Part shown: in pieces, positions 1 to 8,271 of the stretch
Position numbering within the stretch: position 1 is the first letter of the stretch
Layout: every line of letters begins with the position of its first letter
Source: Anaerolineales bacterium UBA2395
GTDB taxonomy: Bacteria; Chloroflexota; Anaerolineae; Anaerolineales; Villigracilaceae
Direction of reading: 5' to 3'
Assembly (NCBI GenBank): GCA_002343775.1
Contig: DDSH01000009.1
Coordinates: 26,894 to 90,893, forward strand
DNA length: 64,000 nucleotides
Program-made: the position numbers and the translations under genes
The notes under the pieces: generated by a model
The model's database searches: none
Told to the model about the DNA's origin: nothing
What the model saw: the letters and a program-made list of their open reading frames with translations, nothing else

Positions 1-977
1 CGGCAGGACCCGTTGACCCGGCCTTGCTGGAAGCGCTGCCTGTCTATCGGGAATGGCGCAATCCGACCCCGATCATGCTCAATGCCGGAAGGATATTCCA
101 CTGGGTGAAGGCGAATGGTTACACTCGTCTGTTCCGTGCTTCGGGATTCTGGCTGTTCCTCGAACAAGGCCACCGGACCTTGGAGGGGGTGGGATCTGTG
201 CGTGAAGTTATTTTGACGAGTTCGCAGGAGTCGGATCGCCTGCAGATGCCCCGCCTGGAGATCCGGACCCTGGGGGAGGTGCAAGTCCTATTGGATGGGC
301 GTCTGGTCGGGTTGTCAGACTGGCAGACCCGCGAGGCACGGGATCTGTTCCTGTACATGTTGCAATCCCCGCCCCGCACGAAGGACCAGATCGCAATGGA
401 TTTCTGGCCGGATCTATCCCCCGCCCGCCTGAAGATGCGCTTCAAGATCAACATCTATCGCATCCGGCAGGCCCTGGGGCAGGATGTGATCCTTTTCAAG
501 GATGATCAGTATAGCTTTAACCGCAGTCTCCATTATTCCTGGGATCGTGAGAAATTTGACGATATGATGTCAGCCTCGGCACGAAAGACAGCCCCCCGGG
601 AACGCATGGAAATCCTGGAGCAGGCTCGTACCCTGCTGAGAGGACAATATTTGGAGAATATTGAAGCATCCTGGGCGGAGGTTGAACGGCAACGCTATGA
701 AGAACGGCGCAGGGATTCCATGTTGGCGCTGGCGCGACTATATTTCGAGTGGGGATCCACTCAGAAAAGCCTGGAACTGGCGCGCGAGCTGCTCTCTGTC
801 GATCCGTTATTGGAACCCGCCCACCGTCTGATCCTGGAGGTCTGTGCTGTGCAGCATGATCCAGCCGGTTTGTCCCAACAATACCATTTGTACCGGCAAC
901 TGCTGAAAGAGGAGCTCGGCATGCTGCCCTCCCAGGAGATACGAAATCTGTACGAAAAACTATTGACCACAATTTGA
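1..977 (+). CDS. BTAD-domain transcriptional activator, C-terminal part (5' truncated by window)
   Basis: The reading frame is open from base 3, with no stop before the first possible start (TTG 24), so the gene begins outside the window. The visible part (about 325 residues) has a winged-helix-like segment around residues 75-165, including the run RLEIRTLGEVQVLLDG typical of SARP/BTAD regulators. A bacterial transcriptional activator (BTAD) TPR-like domain follows to the end (LARLYFEWG, LEPAHRLILEV, YRQLLKEELG). Family members activate transcription of nearby genes and often sit at the C-terminus of large LuxR/MalT-like ATPase regulators. The genes just downstream (48-aa peptide, NHLP-like protein, HD-GYP protein) run in the same direction and are plausible targets; that link is inference. 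Confidence 0.85.
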   Translation, partial: AGPVDPALLEALPVYREWRNPTPIMLNAGRIFHWVKANGYTRLFRASGFWLFLEQGHRTLEGVGSVREVILTSSQESDRLQMPRLEIRTLGEVQVLLDGRLVGLSDWQTREARDLFLYMLQSPPRTKDQIAMDFWPDLSPARLKMRFKINIYRIRQALGQDVILFKDDQYSFNRSLHYSWDREKFDDMMSASARKTAPRERMEILEQARTLLRGQYLENIEASWAEVERQRYEERRRDSMLALARLYFEWGSTQKSLELARELLSVDPLLEPAHRLILEVCAVQHDPAGLSQQYHLYRQLLKEELGMLPSQEIRNLYEKLLTTI

Positions 978-1041
978 GGCCACCTTTGTAACCGGGGTAC
1001 GTGTAAAGTGGGGGAAATCTTTCCAAACCAAAAGGTGCCCC

Positions 1042-1188
1042 ATGAAAAAAACAATTTCCAATATCCTTTTCAATGTAACAAAAATCAACAGAACCCATCT
1101 CCAGTTGCTGTGGGTTTTGCTGGCTCTGTCCATGATGGTCCTGGGAGCCGGTGCTCCTGAAGATGTTGGCGGAATTGGCATCCGTTAA
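1042..1188 (+). CDS. 48-aa hydrophobic peptide, putative exported or signalling peptide
   Basis: This small frame starts at ATG 1042 and ends at TAA 1186-1188. The N-terminus is basic (MKKTISNILFNVTKINRTH), followed by a single hydrophobic segment (LLWVLLALSMMVLGAG) and a short polar tail (APEDVGGIGIR). It looks like a signal-peptide-like or single-pass peptide with a small Gly-rich tail. It lies between a BTAD regulator and an NHLP-like small protein, in the same orientation. The spacing upstream (about 65 bases after the regulator stop) leaves room for a promoter, but no clear one is visible. The function is unknown; a secreted peptide signal or modified peptide is possible. Coding status rests on composition and context only. 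Confidence 0.5.
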   Translation: MKKTISNILFNVTKINRTHLQLLWVLLALSMMVLGAGAPEDVGGIGIR

Positions 1189-1371
1189 TCAAAGCAACTG
1201 ATTGTTTGAGGCGGAACTTTCGGACGGGATAATGCCGGGTGGCATCGCTGCGCCTGGCATCTGTCCTTTGCTGCACTCTTCGAAGGAAAAGTCCCGCCCT
1301 CTAACGATGCATTAAGAGGCCCGCGGAGGGATGGAGGCACAACAACCATTTTGAGATACAGGAGCCAGACC

Positions 1372-1641
1372 ATGATCACCAAAACAATTACGGGACGAAC
1401 CATTACCACGTTCCCGGTTGCGACGGACCTGAATTCCATCCGTCGCCTTCTAGTTGCAGCGGTCATCGACCCAGTCTTTTGTGCCTGCCTGCTTAAAACA
1501 CCTGGGAAGGCAGTCCGGGAGGGTTTCGGTGGTGAAGACTTTCCGTTGACGGACAACGCATACGAAGTTATCGCTTCCATTCGGGCGGGGACCCTGACTG
1601 AATTCATTTACCTGCTTGATGAACAGATCCCCATACTATAG
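1372..1641 (+). CDS. Small NHLP/Os1348-like protein (putative peptide precursor)
   Basis: The product is 89 aa. ATG 1372 is preferred over the upstream TTG 1351 because AGGAG sits 7 bases before it. Residues about 20-89 have the layout of NHLP-clan/Os1348-type small proteins: a helical segment with a D-P-x-F-x-x-x-L-L-x-x-P core (VIDPVFCACLLKTPGKAV), then LTD, then an amphipathic end (LTEFIYLLDEQIPI). Proteins of this clan include leader-like precursors of modified peptides, but many have no known role. No modification enzyme is present in the window. The gene overlaps the start of the HD-GYP gene by 23 bases, implying translational coupling. The family assignment is by pattern only. Confidence 0.5.
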   Translation: MITKTITGRTITTFPVATDLNSIRRLLVAAVIDPVFCACLLKTPGKAVREGFGGEDFPLTDNAYEVIASIRAGTLTEFIYLLDEQIPIL

Positions 1642-3166
1642 GAGCCGATCCGATCCCCTGGATCCTGAGGTTGCAAATGGAGGGATTGGCTCCCTCCCGG
1701 ACAGGGCGTTCAGTGATCCCTTCAAGGAATGCCTGGCATGGGGCAGCCGCTGGGTGCGATTTATTGCAGAACGCTTCCATATGCAGCGGGTTTGGCTGGC
1801 ACAGGTGGATGAGGATGATTTGCCGGTCTGGGTCGCAAGTTACCCGGGTGAACTTCAATCTCCACCATCGATAATGCCGGGTTGGGAGATCAAGGATTTG
1901 TCAATCCAGGGCGCAGAGAAGGATGGCATATTCCTGTTGACCAAAGCCCGTACACCGATCGGCTGGCTGGCTGTGGAGGGGGACTCCCCGCAACCCATCC
2001 CGCAGGAGGTACGGGAGGGGATATCCGCACTGATACCGCTTATGAGCGGGGAATTCCTTCATGAACTGGAACGCAATCGTTTGTATCGGGCGGAAAACCG
2101 GATCACCCTGCTATTGCAATCCAGCCTGGAGATCCAAAGCGTTCTACCGCAAATCCTGGAGGCGATGGCAGAAGCCCTTGAAGCAGATGTCGCGCTTTCA
2201 TTTTCCCATTCCCAATCCGCCGGGAATCGCCCGCTGCTTGCCACCTACAGCAAAGAGGTCGAATTCCTGATGGAGGAATATGAGGCGCTGGATGCCGATC
2301 TGGGGGAGAATTCTTCATCAATGGATGGGCGTCCCGCCCTCCGTTACGATTTCTCCACCTGCCCGGCGCATATTCGCTTCATTCAGCGGAAAACGCAGGT
2401 GGATTTTGCGACCTATTGCATTTTGCCGCTGATCGGACGCAATGAACCCGCCGGGATCCTGGAGTTTCTTTGGAAAACCCAGGTTGTACTAACGACCCTG
2501 CAGGAGGAATTCCTTGAACGAATCGCCCGGCAGATTGCTCTGGCGGTGGAGCGCTCCACCGTGGTCCGGGACATGCGACACGCCAGTCAGGGTATGATGA
2601 ACGGCTATAATGCCATGTTTGAAGGGTTAACCCGTATTCTGGGGCTGCGCGATCATGAGACCGAAGAGCATACCCTGCGGGTTACCCGCCTGACCATGCG
2701 CCTGGTGGAGTCCCTGCGCATCCCTCCCGAACAATGGGGAGCAATCCGGCGGGGAGCCCTGCTTCACGATATTGGCAAATTGGGAGTGCCGGATGCGATT
2801 CTACTCAAACCGGGCAGTCTTTCGGAATCCGAAAGACGCATGATGCAATTGCACGTCATTTATGGATACAACATCCTGTCCCCGATCTCCAACGCGCCGC
2901 AAACCCTCGATATTGTGTTGTATCACCATGAAAAGTGGGATGGCAGCGGCTACCCTGGCAAACTACGGGCGGAACAGATTCCCCAGGTGGCGCGCCTGTT
3001 TGCCGTTGTGGATGTGTATGATGCCCTGACCACGGACCGGCCGTACCGTACTGCCTGGACACAGACCAAGGCGGTGGGGTACCTGAAAGAACAATCTGGC
3101 AAACATTTTGATCCCAAAATGGTGGCTGCCTTTCTGCAGGTGGTCGGTGATGACACCGATCTCTGA
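1619..3166 (+). CDS. GAF and HD-GYP domain protein, probable cyclic-di-GMP phosphodiesterase
   Basis: The product is 515 aa, with the start taken at ATG 1619 inside the end of the preceding gene. The N-terminal half (about residues 150-320) has a GAF-like sensor pattern (LLQSSLEIQSVLPQILEAM, CILPLIGRNEPAGILEFLWK). The C-terminal 180 residues form an HD-GYP domain: EHTLRVTRLTMRLVE, HDIGKLGVPDAILLKPG, and HHEKWDGSGYP matching the HHExxDGxGYP signature. All metal ligands of the HD core appear intact. HD-GYP enzymes hydrolyse cyclic-di-GMP, so this is a likely cytoplasmic signalling enzyme. No transmembrane segment is obvious. Together with the BTAD regulator and the small peptides it looks like a signal-response cluster. 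Confidence 0.88.
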   Translation: MNRSPYYRSRSDPLDPEVANGGIGSLPDRAFSDPFKECLAWGSRWVRFIAERFHMQRVWLAQVDEDDLPVWVASYPGELQSPPSIMPGWEIKDLSIQGAEKDGIFLLTKARTPIGWLAVEGDSPQPIPQEVREGISALIPLMSGEFLHELERNRLYRAENRITLLLQSSLEIQSVLPQILEAMAEALEADVALSFSHSQSAGNRPLLATYSKEVEFLMEEYEALDADLGENSSSMDGRPALRYDFSTCPAHIRFIQRKTQVDFATYCILPLIGRNEPAGILEFLWKTQVVLTTLQEEFLERIARQIALAVERSTVVRDMRHASQGMMNGYNAMFEGLTRILGLRDHETEEHTLRVTRLTMRLVESLRIPPEQWGAIRRGALLHDIGKLGVPDAILLKPGSLSESERRMMQLHVIYGYNILSPISNAPQTLDIVLYHHEKWDGSGYPGKLRAEQIPQVARLFAVVDVYDALTTDRPYRTAWTQTKAVGYLKEQSGKHFDPKMVAAFLQVVGDDTDL

Positions 3167-3500
3167 CCTGTGAATCCATTTTTCAACATGAAGTGGGGTT
3201 TTCCTTCGACCTGTTGTTATTCCCGATGAAAACGACACATCCACACTACCGCTTCCAGTTGTTCAAAGACGATGGATGTCAGTTCTCTGAACATCTTCGT
3301 ATTCTGGCGCATGCTGGCTATCACGGATTGACGTGCCTTCACAAAAATAGCCAGACGCCCTGATACAAAACCTGTAAAAACGCCCCCATTCCCTACAGGC
3401 GAACTCGCCATGCAAAAGTTGCAATCGCCTGATATGGGTATAATTTTTCTACATGTTCCGGCTTCGATTCCATGCAGCCCGTGGTTTGGGATGGGAGAGT
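3167..3500. other. Intergenic region, no confident gene
   Basis: The 334 bases between the HD-GYP gene and the M23 gene hold a TATAAT-like -10 at about 3440-3445, suiting the downstream gene. A minus-strand frame here reads like the end of a protein (SVIASMRQNTKMFRELTSIV) and could be a transposase relic, but it cannot be assigned. Nothing else is recognised. Confidence 0.4.
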
Positions 3501-5177
3501 ATGAATAAAACAGTTTTCCTGATAATGGTCTTTGGCTTGATTTTGCGAGCCTGCTCAAACAGTGCTCCTGTTACCCCTGTGGTTGAATCAACCCCTGTCA
3601 TTTTGGCTACAGACATTCCGGGCTACACGCCGGAAGCGGTCACTCCAATCATCACCCCGCAACTGGAGATCGGGGACCGCCCCATCTTTCTGATGTGGCC
3701 GCTGCCCGCCCATATCGGGCTGGCGCGCATCTCCCAATACCCGAACGATCCGTGGACCTGGAACTATCTGGGCTTGAACGAAGGACAGCAGTGCCCGCCG
3801 ATGTTCGGATATCTGCTCAATGTCGATTCATGGGCATATTGGCGCGATCCCTCCATCCCGGAGGAACAGGACAAGGCGCAGGCGGACCCGCATAACTTCG
3901 AGATGGTGGCGTGTTATTCCACGGATGGGAATGTCGGCGCGAACGGGCATGAAGGCACGGACATCAAAGCCCCGCCCGGAACACCTGTCCATGCCGCCGC
4001 AGATGGCAGGGTCATGGAATGGCGACCGGAGGGGATGAACAGCATGATTGTCCTGAAACATTGTCTGGGGGGCGGCGGGTGGGACGAGGCGGATCGGTGT
4101 GTCGGCGGGCAGCCCTGGTACACCACCTATATGCACATCGTCACCAACAAGGAGTTGCTGGTGGAAAACCTGCCGGTTCCGGCAGGCACTCCGGTTGGCG
4201 TGATCTACGACCAAAGCATCAACTCGCATTTGCATTTTGAGGTGGGTCGGGAAAAACGCGGATACACCAATTATGTAAATCCTTGGGGCAGGGATGAAGC
4301 GCCCTGGCTGGGATGTATGTGGATCGATCAAGCCCTGTGTGTCACTCCTGAGCCGGCGTATCAGCGCATGGCGGCGTTGTCGAATTCAGGGGACGTGCTC
4401 ATCCAGCAGGGTGACTTAACCATCCTGGTTCGGGATGTACCTGAGATCAGGCAGATCCGTTTATGGGGGGAACGGATTATCATCCTGGATACACTGGGAA
4501 ATCTGTTTGTCAGGGAGGGGCGCTTCACAGGCACGGAAGACTCTGTTCTGAACTGGAACATGATCGCCAGCGAAGTCCTGGAGGTGCAGGTCACAGACCG
4601 GCGCATTGGAATTCTCAAGTCCGATGGCGATCTATACGTGCTGGAGGGTGCTTTGGATGGGGAATGGAACCTTCAGGCGCAAAATGTGCGTGCCTTTTCC
4701 GTCACGGATTCCCGCATCGGGTTTCTTGACAGCAATGGCGATCTTTTCGTCCAGCAAGTTGACTTAAATGCAGAATGGCAACGTCTTGCAAGCGGAGTGG
4801 CGGCTTTTCAGTTAAATGATAACCGTATCGCGATTGCCGACTCGCAGGGCAGTTTATTTGTGAATGAAGGTGATCTGAATGCGGAATGGCAGCCGATGGC
4901 GGAGGGTGTCAGAGCATTTCAACTGACGAACGTGCGGTTGGGGATCATTGACTCGCAGGGCAGGTTGCTGGTCAAGTCGGGGAATTTGCGGGCAGGCTGG
5001 ATCGTGATTGCAGCACAGGCAACTTCGTTCCAATTATCCAATTACCGTCTATTGGTGCTGCGCACGGATGGAAGTTTCAGTTATCAGGAGGGGAATTTAT
5101 ACCAGCCGTTGAAAGTATTAGGATGGGATGCCCAGACAGTTCTTATGAATGACAGTATCCCGATTTTTGTTCCTTGA
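3501..5177 (+). CDS. M23 family metallopeptidase lipoprotein with C-terminal tectonin-like repeats
   Basis: The product is 558 aa from ATG 3501, preceded by GGGAGAG. Residues 1-18 form a lipoprotein signal with lipobox LRAC. A short Thr/Pro-rich linker follows. An M23 endopeptidase domain spans about residues 140-270: GHEGTDIKAPPGTPVHAAADG gives the first His and the Asp, and NSHLHFEV gives the HxH ligands. M23 enzymes cut peptidoglycan cross-bridges outside the membrane. From about residue 290 onward there are six or seven 40-residue repeats of the form D-S-x-G-x-L-F-V-x-x-G-x-L-x-x-x-W, alternating with a run of the type AFQLxxxRIGIxDSxG. They resemble tectonin/RCC1-type propeller blades and may bind cell-wall glycans. 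The combination is unusual. Confidence 0.85.
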   Translation: MNKTVFLIMVFGLILRACSNSAPVTPVVESTPVILATDIPGYTPEAVTPIITPQLEIGDRPIFLMWPLPAHIGLARISQYPNDPWTWNYLGLNEGQQCPPMFGYLLNVDSWAYWRDPSIPEEQDKAQADPHNFEMVACYSTDGNVGANGHEGTDIKAPPGTPVHAAADGRVMEWRPEGMNSMIVLKHCLGGGGWDEADRCVGGQPWYTTYMHIVTNKELLVENLPVPAGTPVGVIYDQSINSHLHFEVGREKRGYTNYVNPWGRDEAPWLGCMWIDQALCVTPEPAYQRMAALSNSGDVLIQQGDLTILVRDVPEIRQIRLWGERIIILDTLGNLFVREGRFTGTEDSVLNWNMIASEVLEVQVTDRRIGILKSDGDLYVLEGALDGEWNLQAQNVRAFSVTDSRIGFLDSNGDLFVQQVDLNAEWQRLASGVAAFQLNDNRIAIADSQGSLFVNEGDLNAEWQPMAEGVRAFQLTNVRLGIIDSQGRLLVKSGNLRAGWIVIAAQATSFQLSNYRLLVLRTDGSFSYQEGNLYQPLKVLGWDAQTVLMNDSIPIFVP

Positions 5178-5205
5178 TGTCGGACTGCAGGATGGCTCAA
5201 GCAAT

Positions 5206-5640
5206 TTATTCGTTATTTTCCAATGCTTGAAAGACCTCATGTGCCATGAAGACCCGGTTGCGTGAAAACCCTGTGGTTTCCTTTAGGATACCCGCTGCGA
5301 CCAATTTATCGACATGACGCTTTGCAGCCATATACGGGATATCCAGGGCGGACTCCACCTGACGCAGGGTCAGGATGGGACGCGAGAACAGGAAGTCGAT
5401 TACAGCAGACATGCGTTGAGGGTTTTTATCCGCTCGAACCAGTTCTTCATAGCGGGTACGGATTCCCTGAAGCCGGGTAATGCGGAAAATACTGTCCTGA
5501 GCCTGGGCGGAAACACCCCGCAAAAAGAAACGCAGCCATTCTTCCCACTTCCCATATTGGGAGACTGCGAGCAGATGGTCTTAATACTCCTAGCGGTAAA
5601 GCTCGAAATAGGCACTCAAGTTTAGCAGCGGCTGGGGTGG
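5206..5640 (-). pseudogene. Fic family protein, decayed C-terminal remnant
   Basis: The last 105 codons (5206-5523) form an open frame matching the C-terminal winged helix of Fic proteins: RGVSAQAQDSIFRITRLQ, FLFSRPILTLRQVESALDI, AGILKETTGFSRNRVFMA. Reading further upstream in the same frame gives PLLNLSAYFELYR-stop-EY-stop-DHLLAVSQYGKWEEWLRFFL. This is the expected preceding Fic segment interrupted by TAG and TAA at about 5580-5600. Homology fades upstream of about 5640, and the catalytic HxFx(D/E)GNGR motif is absent. This is therefore a truncated, inactivated AMPylation-enzyme gene. The 3' open frame could still be expressed as a small DNA-binding protein, but this seems unlikely. Confidence 0.8.
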
Positions 5641-5783
5641 AACACTCCACTCACATAGTATAGGAATATCAACATCCGATCCATACGCCCTTTCCCTTTG
5701 GTCGAAATGACTTTTCGAAAGTAATTGTTATTGAAATTCCAGATCCGTACTTAACAGGACAAAAATATATAATTGGATATAGT

Positions 5784-6527
5784 TCAGTTTACGAGATAGC
5801 GAGGAGGGGCTGTTTCAGAAATCCTTCTGCGTTTGGGTTTTATACTCTTATATCCGGTGATTGTAGTTTCACCTATGTTGCCATTGTTATCATTAAGCTC
5901 CAAGGTATTTCTAATCTTCTCGACGATCTCCTCCAAAACTTTGTACTCACACATAAAACACCAGGATGTACCTTCGTTTTCATAAATTGCAAATTTTTGG
6001 TCATGACCGCAAGGCATGATATGTAGTACAGGGGGCTTATATTCCACTACCGGGGGGATATGGTTTTGTGTTTCGTCTTTGATGAATCCATTTAGTTGAA
6101 GAATTTTTTCTCGGGACAGTGTTGTAAGATCCACGTTGCGAATTTCCCATAGTGATCTTACGTATCTTGCATGATATTGTGCTGCCTTTAATACCTCAGC
6201 CTCAACTCGATCTGGATATTTGTATTCACCCCGAAGGTGTACCTCTCTGTTGTTCTCCGATCTCGTAGTCAGATAAAGGTGACTAGGATTGACGCACTTG
6301 CGATTAGCGCACTTATGTCCAACTTCCAATTTGCCGTGAATGGGTCCAAAGGCTAATACCCATGCAATTCTGTGGGCCAAACTTTCCTTTCTGTTTTCAT
6401 ATTTGGTAATAGTTAATTGACCATATCCAATCGTGCCCAAGGCACCAATCCAATCCCAGCATTGATCGTCACTCAATATATTCACTTTACTCCAAAATCT
6501 TTCTTCAAAAGATAAATATGTGGGCAT
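5784..6527 (-). CDS. HNH endonuclease family protein
   Basis: The product is 247 aa. The start is set at ATG 6527 (MPTYLSFEERFWSKV), which has GGAG 8 bases upstream; the longer frame to 6635 has no such site. Residues about 10-95 resemble the HNH_3 fold found in phage and mobile endonucleases: CWDWIGALGTIGYGQL, HRIAWVLAFGPI, and VGHKCANRKCVNPSHLYLTT with paired Cys and the terminal His. A second Cys set lies near the C-terminus (CGHDQKF, CFMCEYK), suggesting a small zinc finger. Base composition is clearly AT-richer than the neighbours, consistent with recent acquisition. It probably nicks or cuts DNA; its target is unknown. It stands alone on the minus strand next to the Fic remnant. Confidence 0.75.
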   Translation of the reverse strand: MPTYLSFEERFWSKVNILSDDQCWDWIGALGTIGYGQLTITKYENRKESLAHRIAWVLAFGPIHGKLEVGHKCANRKCVNPSHLYLTTRSENNREVHLRGEYKYPDRVEAEVLKAAQYHARYVRSLWEIRNVDLTTLSREKILQLNGFIKDETQNHIPPVVEYKPPVLHIMPCGHDQKFAIYENEGTSWCFMCEYKVLEEIVEKIRNTLELNDNNGNIGETTITGYKSIKPKRRRISETAPPRYLVN

Positions 6528-6802
6528 TTGGGGCTCCGTTTTGATTAGAATATATGTTCTATATAGTATACCCCTCAACTCACTCGCTTGCCATCTGTAA
6601 ATCTGAGGATTTCGAACAAGTTTTGTCGCCAGCATCAGTAGGTATTGGTTTTGATTTGTTTAATGGATGGAAAGAATTTCCCTGGTCGAATCGAAACTGA
6701 GCAGATAATGTTATCGGCATTGAGATCGAGAATAGTTTGTTATGGGGAAGCAAAGCGACACCAAGAAACCACCTCATCTTCCTTAATCGTATAGTGCCTT
6801 CC
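6528..6802. promoter_or_regulatory. Divergent intergenic region
   Basis: These 275 bases separate the HNH gene (minus) from the start of the CpaB/TadZ/CpaF operon (plus). An AT-rich stretch with TATATAG/CTATATA symmetry at about 6548-6566 could supply the -10 of the HNH gene. No convincing -35/-10 pair for the plus-strand operon was found. The first plus-strand gene lacks a good Shine-Dalgarno site. Confidence 0.3.
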
Positions 6803-7372
6803 ATGAGCGAGACCTACCAATCCAAACGGGAACGCCGTGAGCGCATCTTGGAAACCTTACCCCTTGAACTGCGGGAACATGTTTCCCTGCGCAATGTCGA
6901 GGCGGTGGCAGCACTTTCCCCACAAGCACAGACACGTTTATTGGAAGCCATCCAGGCAGGTCTCATCCGGGTGCCACGGGCGATTGAACAATTACGCGCA
7001 AATCCACAGACATCCGTTGCCGATCTGCTCGATCCTCCCTCTCAAGTTGACACGGTGATACCGATCCAATCCGACCCGTCCTCCATTGCAAAGGATGTGG
7101 CGGATCGGATCCAGGCATGCTTTCCGGACATGCCGCGTGTGTCGGCAGAGGCGCTGGCGGAGGCGGAGGTCATGCAGGTCGTGCGCTCCGTTGCAGAGAC
7201 CCACCAGCAGGTGTTCAAGTCCAGTCATATCAAAACGGATTTTGTCATGCTGACCCTGTATGGACTGATGCGCCAAACCCTTGAACAACTCGAAGAGATC
7301 ATCGAAGAAACCCCTGCCCTGCGGCAGGCATTTGAACAAACCAACGAATGGAGAAAAGAAAAAACATGTTGA
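6803..7372 (+). CDS. Unknown protein, first gene of the CpaB/TadZ/CpaF operon
   Basis: The product is 189 aa from ATG 6803 (MSETYQSKRERRERILETL). It is soluble, with no signal peptide or membrane segment. It has a basic N-terminus, a helical middle rich in Ala/Leu/Glu (ALSPQAQTRLLEAIQAGL, VPRAIEQLRANP), and a C-terminal helical part (VMLTLYGLMRQTLEQLEEII). I do not recognise a family. It overlaps the CpaB-like gene by 7 bases, so it is translated together with the pilus/secretion genes and may be a cytoplasmic regulator or assembly factor of that machine. This is inferred from position only. Confidence 0.65.
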   Translation: MSETYQSKRERRERILETLPLELREHVSLRNVEAVAALSPQAQTRLLEAIQAGLIRVPRAIEQLRANPQTSVADLLDPPSQVDTVIPIQSDPSSIAKDVADRIQACFPDMPRVSAEALAEAEVMQVVRSVAETHQQVFKSSHIKTDFVMLTLYGLMRQTLEQLEEIIEETPALRQAFEQTNEWRKEKTC

Positions 7373-8271
7373 AACGAATTGCCTCGACCGGTGTGAACCT
7401 GGTGGTGCTGGGCGTGTCGGTTGGAATCTTTCTGGTGGCGTTCATCGCCTTGAATGCATTGGGGGCAGCGCAGAAACCGCCCACCATTTCTGTGTTGTCT
7501 GCCACACGCGATTTGAACATTGGTGATGTGATAAATGCAAATGATTTGGCGGTCAAGACCGTCTTTCAGGATGACAATGCCAGCTTGTATATCCCGGGGG
7601 AGGAAGTGACCGGTGTGGTCGGTGGTGTGGTGGCGCAACCCATCTTCAGCGGGCAGCCCATCTTTCGGTCGGCGATCCTGGCACAGGCAGCGGAAGGCAC
7701 GCGCCTGTCAGCGGTACTGGCTCAGTTCCCTGGTCATAGTCTGTTCCCCCTGCCATTGGATGCGATGAACCTGGTATCGCCGGACGCCGAAGCGTTTTTA
7801 CCGGGTGACCTGATCGGTGTGACGGTCGTGATCAGCACGCGACCGCAACAGATGAGTACACCAACTCCCATGCCGGAACTGGTTATTGATCCGGGCTATG
7901 TGGAACCAACCGCACAGCCCTCGCCGCTCGAATTGGAACTTGCAGATGCGCAGAACCGTTCCTTCCCGCCGCTTGCCAAGGATCTGTTCCCGATGGGCGT
8001 GCGTGTGATCGCGGTCCAGGGCTTGCCGCAACAAACAGAGTCCTCTGAAGGTAGTGGTTCCTTCAATTTGGATACCCAGCCGAAGATGTTGATCCTGCTC
8101 GTGCCCAATCAAAGCCGCGAAGTCTTATCGCTTGCCTTGCAGCAGGGAGATCGTTTGGTGGTCTCGCTTATGGCACGCGGGGATGAAGCACCCTCTGCCG
8201 GCTTTACCTATTGGGACTTCGAGGACTTGTTCAAATCAGATCGCGAAGAAGTTCTGGGAGGAGGACAGTAA
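7366..8271 (+). CDS. CpaB/RcpC-like protein with SAF domain
   Basis: The product is 301 aa. ATG 7366 overlaps the preceding stop codon region. An N-terminal membrane anchor (residues about 10-35, LVVLGVSVGIFLVAFIALNALG) is followed by a SAF-type beta-clip: VLSATRDLNIGDVINANDLAVKT with GGVVAQPIFSGQPIFRSAI. This order (single membrane span, then SAF, then an extended external region) is that of CpaB/RcpC in Tad pilus loci. The rest (about residues 130-300) has a Pro-rich insertion and a second conserved-looking block (MLILLVPNQSREVLSLALQQGDRLVVSL). In diderms CpaB works with the secretin; no secretin is present here. It overlaps the next gene by one base (TAATG). Confidence 0.8.
   Translation: MLKRIASTGVNLVVLGVSVGIFLVAFIALNALGAAQKPPTISVLSATRDLNIGDVINANDLAVKTVFQDDNASLYIPGEEVTGVVGGVVAQPIFSGQPIFRSAILAQAAEGTRLSAVLAQFPGHSLFPLPLDAMNLVSPDAEAFLPGDLIGVTVVISTRPQQMSTPTPMPELVIDPGYVEPTAQPSPLELELADAQNRSFPPLAKDLFPMGVRVIAVQGLPQQTESSEGSGSFNLDTQPKMLILLVPNQSREVLSLALQQGDRLVVSLMARGDEAPSAGFTYWDFEDLFKSDREEVLGGGQ

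Noticed and set aside
3217..3558. Minus-strand frame with SVIASMRQNTKMFRELTSIV, possible transposase end
   Set aside because: Too short and overlapping the next gene start; no transposase motif, no inverted repeats, so not called as a mobile element.
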